Program-made: the position numbers and the translations under genes
In this document: positions 16,539 through 26,367 of the stretch, in pieces
Position numbering within the stretch: position 1 is the stretch's first letter
Layout of the letters: every line of letters starts with the position of its first letter
NCBI GenBank assembly: GCA_050258555.1
Contig: JBLMZA010000141.1
Location: 14,551-78,550, forward strand
Source of the DNA: CAISDA01 sp050258555
GTDB taxonomy: Bacteria; Bacteroidota; Ignavibacteria; UBA10030; UBA8401
Reading direction: 5' to 3'
DNA: 64,000 nt
The notes under the pieces: generated by a model
Seen by the model: the letters and a program-made list of their open reading frames with translations, nothing else
Told to the model about the DNA's origin: nothing
The model's database searches: none

Positions 16539-18989
16539 TCATTTCACGAGCATCATTTTCTTCACGGCCGTGTATGCATCGGCCTTCACGGAATAGAAAT
16601 ACATGCCGCTTGGCAGATGCGAGGCGTCGAATGCCACCGCATGGCGGCCGGGCTGATATTCGCCCTCGGTCACAAGGGCCGCCTCGCGCCCCAGCACGTC
16701 ATAGACTGCAATGCGGACATGCGCGCGCTGCGGCAGGGCAAAGCCGATCACGGTCCGGGGATTGAAGGGATTCGGATAATTCTGCTCGAGGCTGAATTCC
16801 GCCGGAACCGGCCCCTGCACTGTGCGGACCGAGGTTGCAACGCCGGGGTAGCGCGCCCTAAGATTGTCGATCAGGAACGATCCTTTCATCAATTGCCCGG
16901 CGCTGCCGACCGGACTCATCTGGAACTCGAGCCGGCTGATTGTTACGGGGAAATTGAACGAGGCTCCCGGCGTCAGGATCTGCAGTCCGGTAAAGAGTGC
17001 GGGTATCGCACTCAATGCCGTGCTGTCTTCGAGATATTTTCTTCCCACGGAGCGGAAGAGCTCGGCATTGTCGTCGGAGAACTGGTAATAGAGCCGATGA
17101 CGCATGCCGTTCGAACGCACATCGATCAGAATGGTGTCGGGAATGCCGTACACGCGCAAGGGTTTCGTAAGATAGATCATCGCCGTGTATGCCGGATCAT
17201 AGACATAGGAATAATCGATCCGGAGCGCGCCGCTGCCCTGCGTCTTCGGATCCTTCACGGCGGTGACTGACACGGTATCGACATGCTCGGCACTCACGCT
17301 CCAGCCTGCGGCGTCGTCCATGGCGTCGATCACGGCGATGCCCTGAGCGGCTTCGACCGTGACCGAGGCGGTATCGGCAAGCGAATAATACGATGCAACG
17401 ACGCGCGTGGCGCCGTTTCTAACGCCCTTGAAGTTTCCGGCGCTGTCCACCGTGCCGATCGACGGATCGGTTGACTTCCACTGCAGTTCCGACAGCGGGA
17501 TATTCTGTTTGATGCCGTCCGTGTCGTAGGCGTTCACCTTGAACTGAAGGAAGCGCGACGTATCGGCGACAGCCGTCTTCGGATCGAGCGAGAGTGTTTT
17601 GATATCGAGGATCTTCACGAAGGAAGAATCCGCCAGTCCGCCGTAGCGGACGTAGACCCAGCCGCTGTCGGGTGTTTTCGATGCGGTAAAGAGGCCCGCA
17701 TCGGTGATCGTGCCGATGCGGCTGCTGCAGGAATACGACACTTCCGATGCGGCGGGCGTCAGCCGGCTTCTGTATTTGTCGCGTGCAACGAAGGAATACT
17801 GGTAGCTTCTTCCCCGGAAGATCTTGAGCAGCGGTTGATCGATGACGAGCGTCGCCGCGCCCGAAGCCGGCTCTGTCGAGATGATCATCAGGCCGTTCGA
17901 GACGGCGCGCTCCGAGCCGTCGGAGGGCGTGTTGACCGTTTCCCGGTTGACGAGCATGGTGGCCGAGCCGCCGCCGTCGAAATTCATGGCATGATAAATC
18001 TTCAGCTGCGACATGAGCTTCGACATCTCGTAGATATCCATGCCGACGCTCACCGACTGGCGGCCGTCGATGACGAGAATGAAGCACTTCGCACTGTCCT
18101 TCGAAAAGCCCACAAGCGTGCGGGGATTGCGCACGGCCACGACGCTGATTGAAGCGACGCTCGAATCGACCGCGCCGTTCTTGAAAAAGATGGGACGCCC
18201 CCCGACAAGTTCCTTGATCTTTTTCGGCGCCGGGCTCACATCGATTGCCACGCCGACGGTGTCGCCCGGCTTTACGCTCGTATTGAGCAGCGTATCGCGC
18301 GAACCCGATGCCGAAAGCACCATGCCGCCTTTGGCGATCGGCGTGCCTCCGGTGGTGCGGGCAACCGACTGCACGATGCAGCGCACGGTATCGTTCACGA
18401 ACCATTCGCCGATCGGCGAAAGCACCGCTTCGGTGCCCAGGGTCGTCACGGGCGTCGAGGATCCCTGATAGCTGTTGTAGATGACGAGCTGGTTGGCGCT
18501 CCGCGCTTCATCCACGTTGTCGATCGTGATCGCTCCGCCCTTTGTGACGATCGATCCCTTGAACACGGGATAGGCAAGCATGTAGTTTTTCATCGTGTCG
18601 AACGCCACGGCCGAATACCCGTTGCGCTGCTTGCGCGTGATTTCGCCCCTCACGACCTGCATATTGTCGGGGGCATTGTCCACAAAGAAGTCGGCATTGA
18701 CGATGCCGACCACATGCCGTCCCGGCGCTTCCTGCTGCGCCGCCATGACGCTCGGCCGCTCGAGTCCCACCTTCAGGTTCTTCGCCTTCACCGTCTGCAT
18801 CTTGATGAACGGATTCTTCAGATCCGTTTCCAGGATATAGATGAGGTTGGGACCGGAGGCTTCCCTGATTTTCGTGTAGGCTACGCCGGGGCCGGCCGTA
18901 AAGTGTTCGAGCGTATCGAGCTGATATTGGGAAAAGGCAGAGGCCGAGAAGCCGAGCACCGCCAGGAGAAGCGAGAGGAATCGTTTCAT
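16539..18989 (-). CDS. Secreted phosphodiester glycosidase (NAGPA domain) with Ig-like domain and T9SS tail
   Basis: 816 residues. A signal peptide (MKRFLSLLLAVLGFSASAF) precedes a NAGPA-type phosphodiester glycosidase domain with VRNPRTLVGFSKD, FILVIDGRQS and MNFDGGGSATMLVN. Then come bacterial Ig-like repeats (VDSAGNFKGVRNGATRV), a carbohydrate-binding-like beta domain and a C-terminal NYPNPFNPRTVIGF sorting domain ending in KKMMLVK. NAGPA domains cleave sugar-1-phosphodiester bonds, for example in cell-wall or exopolysaccharide polymers. The frame is open to 19241, but ATG 18989 gives the signal peptide. It is the first gene of a run with lrgA and lrgB, only one base upstream of lrgA. Confidence 0.86.
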   Translation of the reverse strand: MKRFLSLLLAVLGFSASAFSQYQLDTLEHFTAGPGVAYTKIREASGPNLIYILETDLKNPFIKMQTVKAKNLKVGLERPSVMAAQQEAPGRHVVGIVNADFFVDNAPDNMQVVRGEITRKQRNGYSAVAFDTMKNYMLAYPVFKGSIVTKGGAITIDNVDEARSANQLVIYNSYQGSSTPVTTLGTEAVLSPIGEWFVNDTVRCIVQSVARTTGGTPIAKGGMVLSASGSRDTLLNTSVKPGDTVGVAIDVSPAPKKIKELVGGRPIFFKNGAVDSSVASISVVAVRNPRTLVGFSKDSAKCFILVIDGRQSVSVGMDIYEMSKLMSQLKIYHAMNFDGGGSATMLVNRETVNTPSDGSERAVSNGLMIISTEPASGAATLVIDQPLLKIFRGRSYQYSFVARDKYRSRLTPAASEVSYSCSSRIGTITDAGLFTASKTPDSGWVYVRYGGLADSSFVKILDIKTLSLDPKTAVADTSRFLQFKVNAYDTDGIKQNIPLSELQWKSTDPSIGTVDSAGNFKGVRNGATRVVASYYSLADTASVTVEAAQGIAVIDAMDDAAGWSVSAEHVDTVSVTAVKDPKTQGSGALRIDYSYVYDPAYTAMIYLTKPLRVYGIPDTILIDVRSNGMRHRLYYQFSDDNAELFRSVGRKYLEDSTALSAIPALFTGLQILTPGASFNFPVTISRLEFQMSPVGSAGQLMKGSFLIDNLRARYPGVATSVRTVQGPVPAEFSLEQNYPNPFNPRTVIGFALPQRAHVRIAVYDVLGREAALVTEGEYQPGRHAVAFDASHLPSGMYFYSVKADAYTAVKKMMLVK

Positions 18990-19101
18990 GATCGTATGCG
19001 AGCGATAAATGACAAAAAGCGTCCAGGAAAAAAACGGATCCGATGAACGATGAGAGAGAGAATACGTAATGTACCAAACTGGAGGCAGGGGTGCAACAGG
19101 T

Positions 19102-20223
19102 TTACGCCGTCCGTGCAAGTTCGAGAATCGTCTCCACGCAGCGCTCGAAATCGAATCGCCGGACAGCCGCCGCGCGCGCGTTGGCGGCAAGCCTGCGGCG
19201 CAGCCGCTCATCATCGAGCACGCGATTGACGGCATCGGCAAGCGCGCCGTGATTGCGGGGCTCGATCAGAAGTCCGCTTGCATTATCGGAGACGAGTTCC
19301 GGAACACCGCCGGCATTGGTCGCGATGACGGTCTTTTCCATCGCCATGGCTTCGATCACCACAAGCCCGAACGTCTCGAACGGCGAGGGAAGCGTCATGA
19401 CATCCATCGCCGCCATGAAGCGCGGCACATCATCGGTGAAACGCATGAAGCGGAGATGGGATCCGACGCCAAGCTCGGCCGAGAGGGCTTCCAGGACTTT
19501 TTTGTAGCCGGGCTCGTTGGCCGTCTCGTCGCCTGCGATCACAAAGAGCGCCTCGGGATGCCGCGCGATCACCGATGGAATGGCGCGGATGAAAACTTCC
19601 TGGCCCTTGCCCGGATCGAGACGCCCGAGCACGCCCACAAGCATCCGGTCGCAGGGCAGACCGAACGATGCGCGCGCATCGGATTGCGCATACAATGAGG
19701 GATCAAACCGGCGCAGATCGGTGCCAAGCGGCACGACGTGCGCCTTCTCACGCGGCAGGCGCGTGCAGGAGAGCATTTCATTCTGCATGTGCTGCGTGAG
19801 CGAAAGCCAGAGCGAGAGCTTCGAATAGATCCAGGTGTGCAGCACATCCCGCTTGTTATGCCCCGAAGCCATCTGCTGATAGAAGATCAGACGCACCGAC
19901 GGGGCGAAAAGCTTCGCCATGGCGGCGATATTGATGTCCTGAGACCGCATGAGGATGGCCGTGTCGATGCGGCGCTCGCGGAGAAAGCGGAAGAGCTTCA
20001 GCGCGGCCGCACAATCGAAATATTTGAGGCGGGGCATGAATGCGGCCGTGCCGATGCCCGAAGCCGTTGCCCGAGCCTGAAGCGGCGAAGACGGCGGCAC
20101 GACAAGCCATGCATCAACGCCTTTGGCCCGCATCGACTCGGCCAGATGCAGCGAGGAAAGTTCGAGACCGCCCAGTGAATGGGAAAAACAGATGATGGCG
20201 ATCCGCTGTACCGGCTCATTCAT
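19102..20223 (-). CDS. Family 4 glycosyltransferase
   Basis: 373 residues with a GT-B fold. The N-terminal domain has AIICFSHSLGGLELSS, and the C-terminal donor domain has GVLGRLDPGKGQEVFI and the EX7E region SPFETFGLVVIEAMAMEK followed by GGVPELV. It should transfer a sugar from a nucleotide donor in lipopolysaccharide, exopolysaccharide or glycolipid synthesis. No other polysaccharide genes adjoin it. AGGAG lies about 11 bases before the ATG at 20223. Confidence 0.9.
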   Translation of the reverse strand: MNEPVQRIAIICFSHSLGGLELSSLHLAESMRAKGVDAWLVVPPSSPLQARATASGIGTAAFMPRLKYFDCAAALKLFRFLRERRIDTAILMRSQDINIAAMAKLFAPSVRLIFYQQMASGHNKRDVLHTWIYSKLSLWLSLTQHMQNEMLSCTRLPREKAHVVPLGTDLRRFDPSLYAQSDARASFGLPCDRMLVGVLGRLDPGKGQEVFIRAIPSVIARHPEALFVIAGDETANEPGYKKVLEALSAELGVGSHLRFMRFTDDVPRFMAAMDVMTLPSPFETFGLVVIEAMAMEKTVIATNAGGVPELVSDNASGLLIEPRNHGALADAVNRVLDDERLRRRLAANARAAAVRRFDFERCVETILELARTA

Positions 20224-20266
20224 GCGAGTGACGTCTCCTGTGGTGAGTGTGAAAAATGTGAATACC

Positions 20267-20295
20267 AATATGCCGTTCCCGCACGAATAGTTCAA
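20267..20295 (-). promoter_or_regulatory. Candidate promoter of the glycosyltransferase gene
   Basis: On the minus strand TTGAAC (20290-20295) and CATATT (20267-20272) are spaced by 17 bases, 44 bases upstream of the start codon. Each hexamer matches the sigma-70 consensus at four or more positions. Pattern-based only. Confidence 0.35.
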
Positions 20296-20334
20296 GTGCC
20301 GGCGAATGAATTCGTTCGCTTGATTTTTTCCGCG

Positions 20335-22248
20335 TCAATTCCTTCGCGTCCGAATGGTGAGTCCGGCACCGGTACCGGCCGGCACCGACAGCACGAACTG
20401 TTCGAGCAGCGACTGCACATTCTGCGTGAGCCGGTTCAGGTCCTCTGCAGCGCGCGCGATCTGCTGGGTACCGGCGGCCGATTCCTGCGTCACATTGGTG
20501 ATGGCGTCGATGGTTTTGCCGATTTCTTCTGCCGATGTTGCCTGCTCCTCGCTTGCGGCGGCCACCTGACGCGCCGCATTGACCGCTTTTTCGGCTCCGT
20601 CGATGATGAGCCTGAGCGAGTCGCCGGACTTCTCGGCAAGCGACCGTCCTTCTTCCACTTCCTTCGTGCCGCGGTTCATCGATTGCACCGCATCCGCCGT
20701 GTCTTTCTGAATCTGGCGGATCATGCCGGCAATTTCCTTTGTGGCCTTCGTCGTGCGCTCGGCCAATTTTCTGACTTCATCGGCCACGACGGCAAAGCCT
20801 CTGCCCTGCTCTCCTGCCCTGGCGGCTTCGATCGCCGCATTCAAGGCCAGCAGGTTCGTCTGATCGGCGATGTCTTCGATCACCTGTATGATCTCTCCGA
20901 TCTGATCCGATGACGTGCCGAGCGCCGTAACGGTGAGCGCCGCATCCTTCACCACGTCCGCGATCCGCTTCATGCCGCCGATGGTGTCTGTGACGATGCG
21001 GCCGCCTTCCTTCGCGTTGTCTCCTGCGGCCCGCGCCGTCTCGGCCGCTATGGCCGCGTTCTTCGTCGTATCCATGATCGTCCGCGTCATCTCCGAGATC
21101 GCTCCCGAAACCTGCGAAGCCTGCTGCATCTGTTCCTGAGCGCCGGCGGCCATCTCTTCGGTCGACGAGCTGATCTCCTCTCCGGCGCTTGCCAGCGCCG
21201 CCATCGCTTCGGCAATGCGCAGCAGGATCGTCCGGACCTGTGCAACCGATTGCGTGAATCCGTCGAAGAGCTTTCCGATCTCATCGTTCTTCTCCGCCTG
21301 CACGCTCACGGTCAGATCGCCGTCGGCGAACCGGTGCATTGCCGAAAGCAGCATGTCGATCGACGACTGGAGATATTCCTGCTGCTGCCTGATGCTGGCC
21401 ACGGCGGCTTCCACTTTCTTTTCCACTCCCGCTTTTTCCGTCTGCAGGTCCTGCTGCGACCGGCGGATATCCGCCACCATGTTGTTGAACATCCTCGAGA
21501 GTCGTCCGATCTCGTCATTGGCTGCCGCTTCAACCGAGACCGAGAGATCTCCCTTCGCGACTTTGGATGCCGCACTGAACAGCGCGCGCACGGGCTTCCC
21601 GATATGCTGCGCGATGTAGAGCGAGAGCGCGGTTGCGGCGCATGTGCCGATCACCATGACGAGCGCGACGGCCCACATCGCCGCCTGCGATTCGGAATCG
21701 TTCTGATCTTGGACTGCCTTCGCTTCATCGATCTGCATCGCAGCCAGATGGTCGAGGGCATGGAGCACCTTGTAGCGGGCCTTATCCATTTCTCCGTTGA
21801 AGAGCTGCACGGCTTCATCCGTTTTCCGCTGCCGCGCCAGAACGGTGAGGCGATCGAGCATCGAGGCATAGTCCCTGCGGTATGTATGGAATTCTTCGAG
21901 CGCCGTCTTCACCGAATCCGAGACAATCGAACGCGACAGTGCATCGATCGAAGAACGGATATCCGCCTCGCGCTCGGTGACTTTCATGAGCCGGTCGTTC
22001 ATAACCGCTTCATCATTTGCCATCGCCATCTGCAATGCATCGGTCCGCTGCCGCAGAAATGCCGTCGTGAGCGCATTCAGCTGGCCAAGCGGCACGGTCC
22101 CATATTCGTAGCTCCGGATTCCGGCGGCGCTCTGCGAGCGCAGGCTCACGATGCCCACGATCCCGATCAGTCCTCCCAGCACGCCGACAATGCCGAAACC
22201 GATGATGAGTTTCTTGCGAATATTCATATCATGAAACCACGTCATCAT
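20335..22248 (-). CDS. Methyl-accepting chemotaxis protein
   Basis: About 637 residues. A first membrane helix (KLIIGFGIVGVLGGLIGIVG), a periplasmic four-helix-bundle-like sensor with long helices, and a second helix (MWAVALVMVIGTCAATALSL) are followed by a HAMP domain and a second HAMP-like segment (FADGDLTVSVQAEKNDEIG). The signalling tip has the conserved DQTNLLALNAAIEAARAG and GFAVVADEVRKLAERT. It relays an extracellular cue to CheA/CheW, none of which is encoded nearby. AGGAAGG just upstream of the ATG at 22248 supports this start over one at 22308. Confidence 0.92.
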   Translation of the reverse strand: MMTWFHDMNIRKKLIIGFGIVGVLGGLIGIVGIVSLRSQSAAGIRSYEYGTVPLGQLNALTTAFLRQRTDALQMAMANDEAVMNDRLMKVTEREADIRSSIDALSRSIVSDSVKTALEEFHTYRRDYASMLDRLTVLARQRKTDEAVQLFNGEMDKARYKVLHALDHLAAMQIDEAKAVQDQNDSESQAAMWAVALVMVIGTCAATALSLYIAQHIGKPVRALFSAASKVAKGDLSVSVEAAANDEIGRLSRMFNNMVADIRRSQQDLQTEKAGVEKKVEAAVASIRQQQEYLQSSIDMLLSAMHRFADGDLTVSVQAEKNDEIGKLFDGFTQSVAQVRTILLRIAEAMAALASAGEEISSSTEEMAAGAQEQMQQASQVSGAISEMTRTIMDTTKNAAIAAETARAAGDNAKEGGRIVTDTIGGMKRIADVVKDAALTVTALGTSSDQIGEIIQVIEDIADQTNLLALNAAIEAARAGEQGRGFAVVADEVRKLAERTTKATKEIAGMIRQIQKDTADAVQSMNRGTKEVEEGRSLAEKSGDSLRLIIDGAEKAVNAARQVAAASEEQATSAEEIGKTIDAITNVTQESAAGTQQIARAAEDLNRLTQNVQSLLEQFVLSVPAGTGAGLTIRTRRN

Positions 22249-22444
22249 CTCTTTCCTTCCTCTTCTTATGAAACGATGCTGCTTCGATGCAGACTCTGCC
22301 GCATCCACCGCCGATTAATGAGGAAATCGCAACAAATATGCCAGAATTGAAATCCTTGCTTCCGTTCGGATTTACATACAACGAGGGGGGCGGGCGGGAA
22401 GACGCTGATGATTATTGGCCACAGGAGCGAAAAAACGGTCGGGC

Positions 22445-22612
22445 TTACTTCATGCCGCGCTTCTTCTTTTCGATGATGACCTGGATGTCGACGCTTGCGG
22501 CGCAGATCGGACAGACATAGCGCCGCGTGGTCTCGTTGAAGTCCGGTTCGTTTGTCTGATTGCAGTTCGGACATTTCACGACAAACGGTTTTTCCTTTTT
22601 GTGTTTTGCCAT
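22445..22612 (-). CDS. Small two-CxxC zinc-ribbon protein
   Basis: A 55-residue basic protein starting at ATG 22612. It has two CxxC pairs (KCPNCNQ and VCPICAA) spaced like a rubredoxin/zinc-ribbon knuckle, with Lys-rich ends (MAKHKKEKPF, EKKKRGMK). It should bind one zinc and could contact nucleic acid or protein; no specific function is recognised. It lies 10 bases downstream of the membrane-protein gene, on the same strand, so the two are probably co-transcribed. Confidence 0.75.
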   Translation of the reverse strand: MAKHKKEKPFVVKCPNCNQTNEPDFNETTRRYVCPICAASVDIQVIIEKKKRGMK

Positions 22613-22622
22613 ACGTATATTC

Positions 22623-23282
22623 TCAGCGATGAAAGACGGGCCGCCGGTGCCGGTCGACCCAATATCCCCACACGACGAACAGCCATTGGAGATGCCCCGC
22701 CCAGGCGATCGACGACACATCGGGGGGCGGCGGACCGAATACATTCAGGAGATAGATGCCGACGATCACCGCGACGAACGTCCACAATCCCCACACGCCC
22801 TGAAGATCCGCGGCCTCGGTCGCCCGGAAATAGAGGAAGACGCCCGCAGCAAAGATGCCTCCTTCCAGCACGAGCGTCGTGCCGAGCGACGACCAGCCCT
22901 CCCATCCCGCCAGTGTCGTGCTGCCCGGATACAGCGGAAGATCGGGGCGATGCACGATCAGATCGAGCAGCCAATGGCTCACCACCAGAACGCCGAGCAC
23001 GAGCGCGCCCCGCATCGATTTTCGAATCAGATAGAAGGCGCCGCCTACGACAGCAGCCCAGATCAGCACGAAGAGAAGGCTGTGCGAAAACGGATAGTAG
23101 AGAAAATTCAGCGGCGTCACCGTCGTGATGCCCGGCTCGATCCGGACGCGTTCGATTCCCAGCAGAAGAAGCGTCGGCCAGAGAAGGTCGATGAATTGCG
23201 CCGCAAGAAAGAGCGTGCCAAGCGAGACGGTCTTTGCGGCGGCTTTCGCTCCGAAACCGACGCCGAAATGTCCGACAAACAT
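22623..23282 (-). CDS. Uncharacterised multi-pass membrane protein (YdjM/metal-dependent-hydrolase-like)
   Basis: 219 residues and about six membrane helices. It opens MFVGHFGVGFGAKAAAKTVS and has NFLYYPFSHSLLF and VVSHWLLDLIVHRPDLP. The scattered conserved His and Asp residues (GHFG, SHS, SHWLLDL, HRPDLP) resemble YdjM/LexA-regulated membrane metal-dependent hydrolase-like proteins. Catalysis has not been shown for this type, so I make no functional claim. AGAGGAGAGG directly before the ATG at 23282 sets the start. Confidence 0.75.
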   Translation of the reverse strand: MFVGHFGVGFGAKAAAKTVSLGTLFLAAQFIDLLWPTLLLLGIERVRIEPGITTVTPLNFLYYPFSHSLLFVLIWAAVVGGAFYLIRKSMRGALVLGVLVVSHWLLDLIVHRPDLPLYPGSTTLAGWEGWSSLGTTLVLEGGIFAAGVFLYFRATEAADLQGVWGLWTFVAVIVGIYLLNVFGPPPPDVSSIAWAGHLQWLFVVWGYWVDRHRRPVFHR

Positions 23283-23379
23283 GGCCTCTCCTCTGATCAT
23301 GAACGCGTGGAAACGGAATGCAATGTCTGTATCAACAGCGATGCAGGGCGCAGAATTCCTTTCTTCCAACGCCGCCGCG

Positions 23380-26280
23380 TCAGGCTGCGCCGCCCTGCTG
23401 CTTCTCCGTCTGCCGGCGGGCATACTGCGGATACAATTTTTCGGCGCAGTCCGGACAGATGCCGTGCGAGAACTGCGCGTCCGAATGCTTGATGAGATAC
23501 GTCTCGAGGATGTTCCAATACCCTTCGTCGTCGCGGATCTTCTTGCACGAAGAGCAGATCGGAATGAGGCCGCCGAGCGTCTTCACATTCTCGAGCGCGG
23601 CCTTCAGCTCGCTCAGGAGCACCTCGCGCTGTTCGACCTGATGCTGCAGTTCGCGGTTCGCCTTTTCGATCTGCTCGTTGCGCTCCTTCAGAGTCTCCTG
23701 CTGACGCAGGATTTCATCGTTCGCTTCCTTGAGCTTGATATTCTTCTGCCGGACGACTTCGGCTTCATGACGCTGCTGCTCGATCAGGAGCTGCCGGCGC
23801 TGCCGCCGCTGCAGATACTGGAAACCTCCGGCAAGCGATCCGCCGAGCACGAGCGCGTAGCCGACATACGCCCACCATGTGCGCCAGAAGGGCGGCTTCA
23901 CGATGATATAGAGCGTGGCGCCGGTCGTGTTCCAGACGCCGTCGTTGTTCGATCCCATGACGCGGAAGACGTATTCGCCGGGAAGCAGGTTCGTATACGA
24001 CGCCTTGCGCCCGGCGCCCGAATAAATCCACTCCCTGTCGAATCCTTCAAGCATGTACTTGTACTGATTCAATTCCGACTTGCGGAAGTTCAACGCGACA
24101 AAATCGAAGGAGATGGAATTCTCGTCGTATGAGAGCACGACCGTTTTCTTCGTCGTCATCGCCGAATCGAGCCGGACAGGCCGGTTGAAGATGCTCATCG
24201 ATGTGATGTAGACCGGAGGAACGAACGCGTTGTCGAGAATCAGATCGGGATGGAACATGTTGAAGCCGAAGTTGCCGCCGAAAAAGAGCGTGCCGTCCTT
24301 GTCCTTAAAGCTGCAGTTGAGGTTGAATTCCTCTCCCTGCAGTCCGGAAGCCGCCGTATAGTTGCGGAAGACGTTCGTTGCGGGATCGAATCGCGAGACG
24401 CCGCGGTTGGTCGTGATCCAGATATTGTTCTTCCCGTCGACTTCGATTCCGAAGATGGTATTGTTCGTGAGGCCGTCGGATTCCGTATAGGAAGTAAAGA
24501 CGCCCGTGCGCGGATCGAACCTGTTCACTCCCCCGCCGTATGTGCCCACCCACAGTATGCCGTTCCGGTCTTCGGCGATGGGAGCGGCCAGATCGCTGCT
24601 GATGCTCTGCGGATTCTTCGGATCATGCATGTAGCGGGTGAATGCGCCTGTGGCGCGGTCGAACCTGTTCAACCCGCCACCGTAGGTGCCGATCCAGATC
24701 GTTCCGGTATGATCTTCGAACAGCGAACGGACGTTGGATGAACTGATCGTCCTCGGATCGTTCGTGTTGCGATAGAGCGTGAACGCATCCGACTTCCTGT
24801 CGTACGACACGAGCCCCATCTGCGTTGCGATCCAGACAAGTCCGAGGTGATCCTCGATCAGCATGCGGATATTGGTCGAGACGATGTCACGCGGATATCG
24901 GTCGATATCGGCCAGTCGCGTGAAGCGCTTCGTCTTCCGGTCGAAATAGTTCAGTCCCTGGCGTGTGCCGACCCATATCCTTCCCTTCGAATCCTCCAGG
25001 ATGCTGCTCACATAGTTGTCGCTGAGCGTCTTTCTGTCACCGATGCTGCTTCGGTACTGCTCGCATATTCCCGTTTTCGGATTGAAGATGTTCATACCGC
25101 GCGATGTGCCGATCCAGAGCACACCCTTTGCGTCACGGTAAATGATGCGCATGTTGTTGTCGGTGAAAAGCGTCGTATGCGGAATCTCGTTGCGGTATGC
25201 ATGAAAATGCTCTCCGTGCGGATCGTACTTGCAGACGCCGTTCGTATATGTTCCCATCCACAGGCATCCGGCTTCATCGCGATACATCGAAATGATGAAG
25301 TTGCTGCCGAGACTGTTCGGATCGCGCAGGTCGTTGCGCCACGATTCGATGGCGCCCGTTTCGGGATCGAGCAGCTTCAGGCCGGCTCCGTATGTTCCGT
25401 AGAGAATGCGGCCATCATGGTCTTCCAAGATCGTCAGAACGGTCAGCGTATCCATTCTGTAATCGCCAACGGGGACGGGAGGAACATAATAGCGGCAGCG
25501 CCCGCTGGCGCGGTCGTATAGCGCGATACCGTCCGAAAGCGTACCGATCCAGAACCGGCCCTTCGAATCCTCAAAGAATGCGGACACCGAAGGATTGCGC
25601 ATCTGATTGTCCTTTTTGCCGGGCACCGTGTTCACGAACGAATCGGTTGACTCCACATAGCGCGACAGTCCGCCGCCGTCGATACCGATCCAGACGGTGC
25701 CGGCTTTGTCCACATACATCGTTCTGATGGATGTGCCGGCGAGGCTCGTGGAATCGGCCGGGTTCCGAAAGTAGTGCCTGATGCCTGCGCCGCCGCTGCT
25801 GATCTTGAAGACGCCGGAAAGGTGAGAGCCCGCCCAGATGTTGCCCTTCGCATCTTCGGCAAGCGATGTGATCACAAGACGAGGCTCGTCTTTCGGAGGA
25901 GGCACGCCGAGGTCGAGATGCCGGAATACGTCGCGCACCGGATCATAGACGTCGATGCCCATCGATGTCGCCAGCCAGATCAGTCCGTTGCGATCCTGCA
26001 ACATCGAATGAATGGTGTTCTGCCCTATCGAAGTGGAGTCGTTCTTCCGGTTGCGATAGACAAGGAACTGATAGCCGTCGAACTTGTTGAGGCCGTCGTC
26101 GGTGCCGAACCAGAGGAAACCCTGTCGGTCGCGCAGTATGCACCAGACCGTGTTCTGCGAGAGTCCCTGGAAGACCGAGAGATTGGTGAACTTCGCGGGG
26201 ACATCCGCATGGAGCAGCTCACCGCAGAGAAGGCAGACGACGACGGCGGCAATGACACGAAGGCGCGGCATGCAAGGCAT
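23380..26280 (-). CDS. Two-component-type beta-propeller/Y_Y_Y sensor ending in a four-Cys domain, no kinase
   Basis: About 966 residues. A signal peptide is followed by 14 propeller repeats of the type DxxGxxWxGTxxGLxxFD, enough for two seven-bladed propellers. Then come a Y_Y_Y domain (NQYKYMLEGFDREW), one membrane helix (WAYVGYALVLGGSLAGGF) and a long coiled coil. Instead of a kinase or cyclase it ends with LIPICSSCKKIRDDEGYW and HGICPDCAEKLYP, a Cys4 tail found at the end of many PAS and receiver proteins. It looks like a periplasmic sensor with a cytoplasmic zinc-binding output. ATG 26280 is preferred over the TTG at 26292; ATG 26271 is possible. Confidence 0.86.
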   Translation of the reverse strand: MPCMPRLRVIAAVVVCLLCGELLHADVPAKFTNLSVFQGLSQNTVWCILRDRQGFLWFGTDDGLNKFDGYQFLVYRNRKNDSTSIGQNTIHSMLQDRNGLIWLATSMGIDVYDPVRDVFRHLDLGVPPPKDEPRLVITSLAEDAKGNIWAGSHLSGVFKISSGGAGIRHYFRNPADSTSLAGTSIRTMYVDKAGTVWIGIDGGGLSRYVESTDSFVNTVPGKKDNQMRNPSVSAFFEDSKGRFWIGTLSDGIALYDRASGRCRYYVPPVPVGDYRMDTLTVLTILEDHDGRILYGTYGAGLKLLDPETGAIESWRNDLRDPNSLGSNFIISMYRDEAGCLWMGTYTNGVCKYDPHGEHFHAYRNEIPHTTLFTDNNMRIIYRDAKGVLWIGTSRGMNIFNPKTGICEQYRSSIGDRKTLSDNYVSSILEDSKGRIWVGTRQGLNYFDRKTKRFTRLADIDRYPRDIVSTNIRMLIEDHLGLVWIATQMGLVSYDRKSDAFTLYRNTNDPRTISSSNVRSLFEDHTGTIWIGTYGGGLNRFDRATGAFTRYMHDPKNPQSISSDLAAPIAEDRNGILWVGTYGGGVNRFDPRTGVFTSYTESDGLTNNTIFGIEVDGKNNIWITTNRGVSRFDPATNVFRNYTAASGLQGEEFNLNCSFKDKDGTLFFGGNFGFNMFHPDLILDNAFVPPVYITSMSIFNRPVRLDSAMTTKKTVVLSYDENSISFDFVALNFRKSELNQYKYMLEGFDREWIYSGAGRKASYTNLLPGEYVFRVMGSNNDGVWNTTGATLYIIVKPPFWRTWWAYVGYALVLGGSLAGGFQYLQRRQRRQLLIEQQRHEAEVVRQKNIKLKEANDEILRQQETLKERNEQIEKANRELQHQVEQREVLLSELKAALENVKTLGGLIPICSSCKKIRDDEGYWNILETYLIKHSDAQFSHGICPDCAEKLYPQYARRQTEKQQGGAA

Positions 26281-26367
26281 GTGAGTGGTCAATTTCTATC
26301 GATGGACTGAAGTCATTCTGTACAAGCGCTTACATCCTGGAGCGCAGGGATATGCAAACGCAGATTG

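Noticed and set aside
24290..26160. Regularly spaced near-repeats resembling an array
   Set aside because: They are the coding repeats of the propeller blades (DxxGxxWxGT), with diverged DNA and no spacers; not a CRISPR array.
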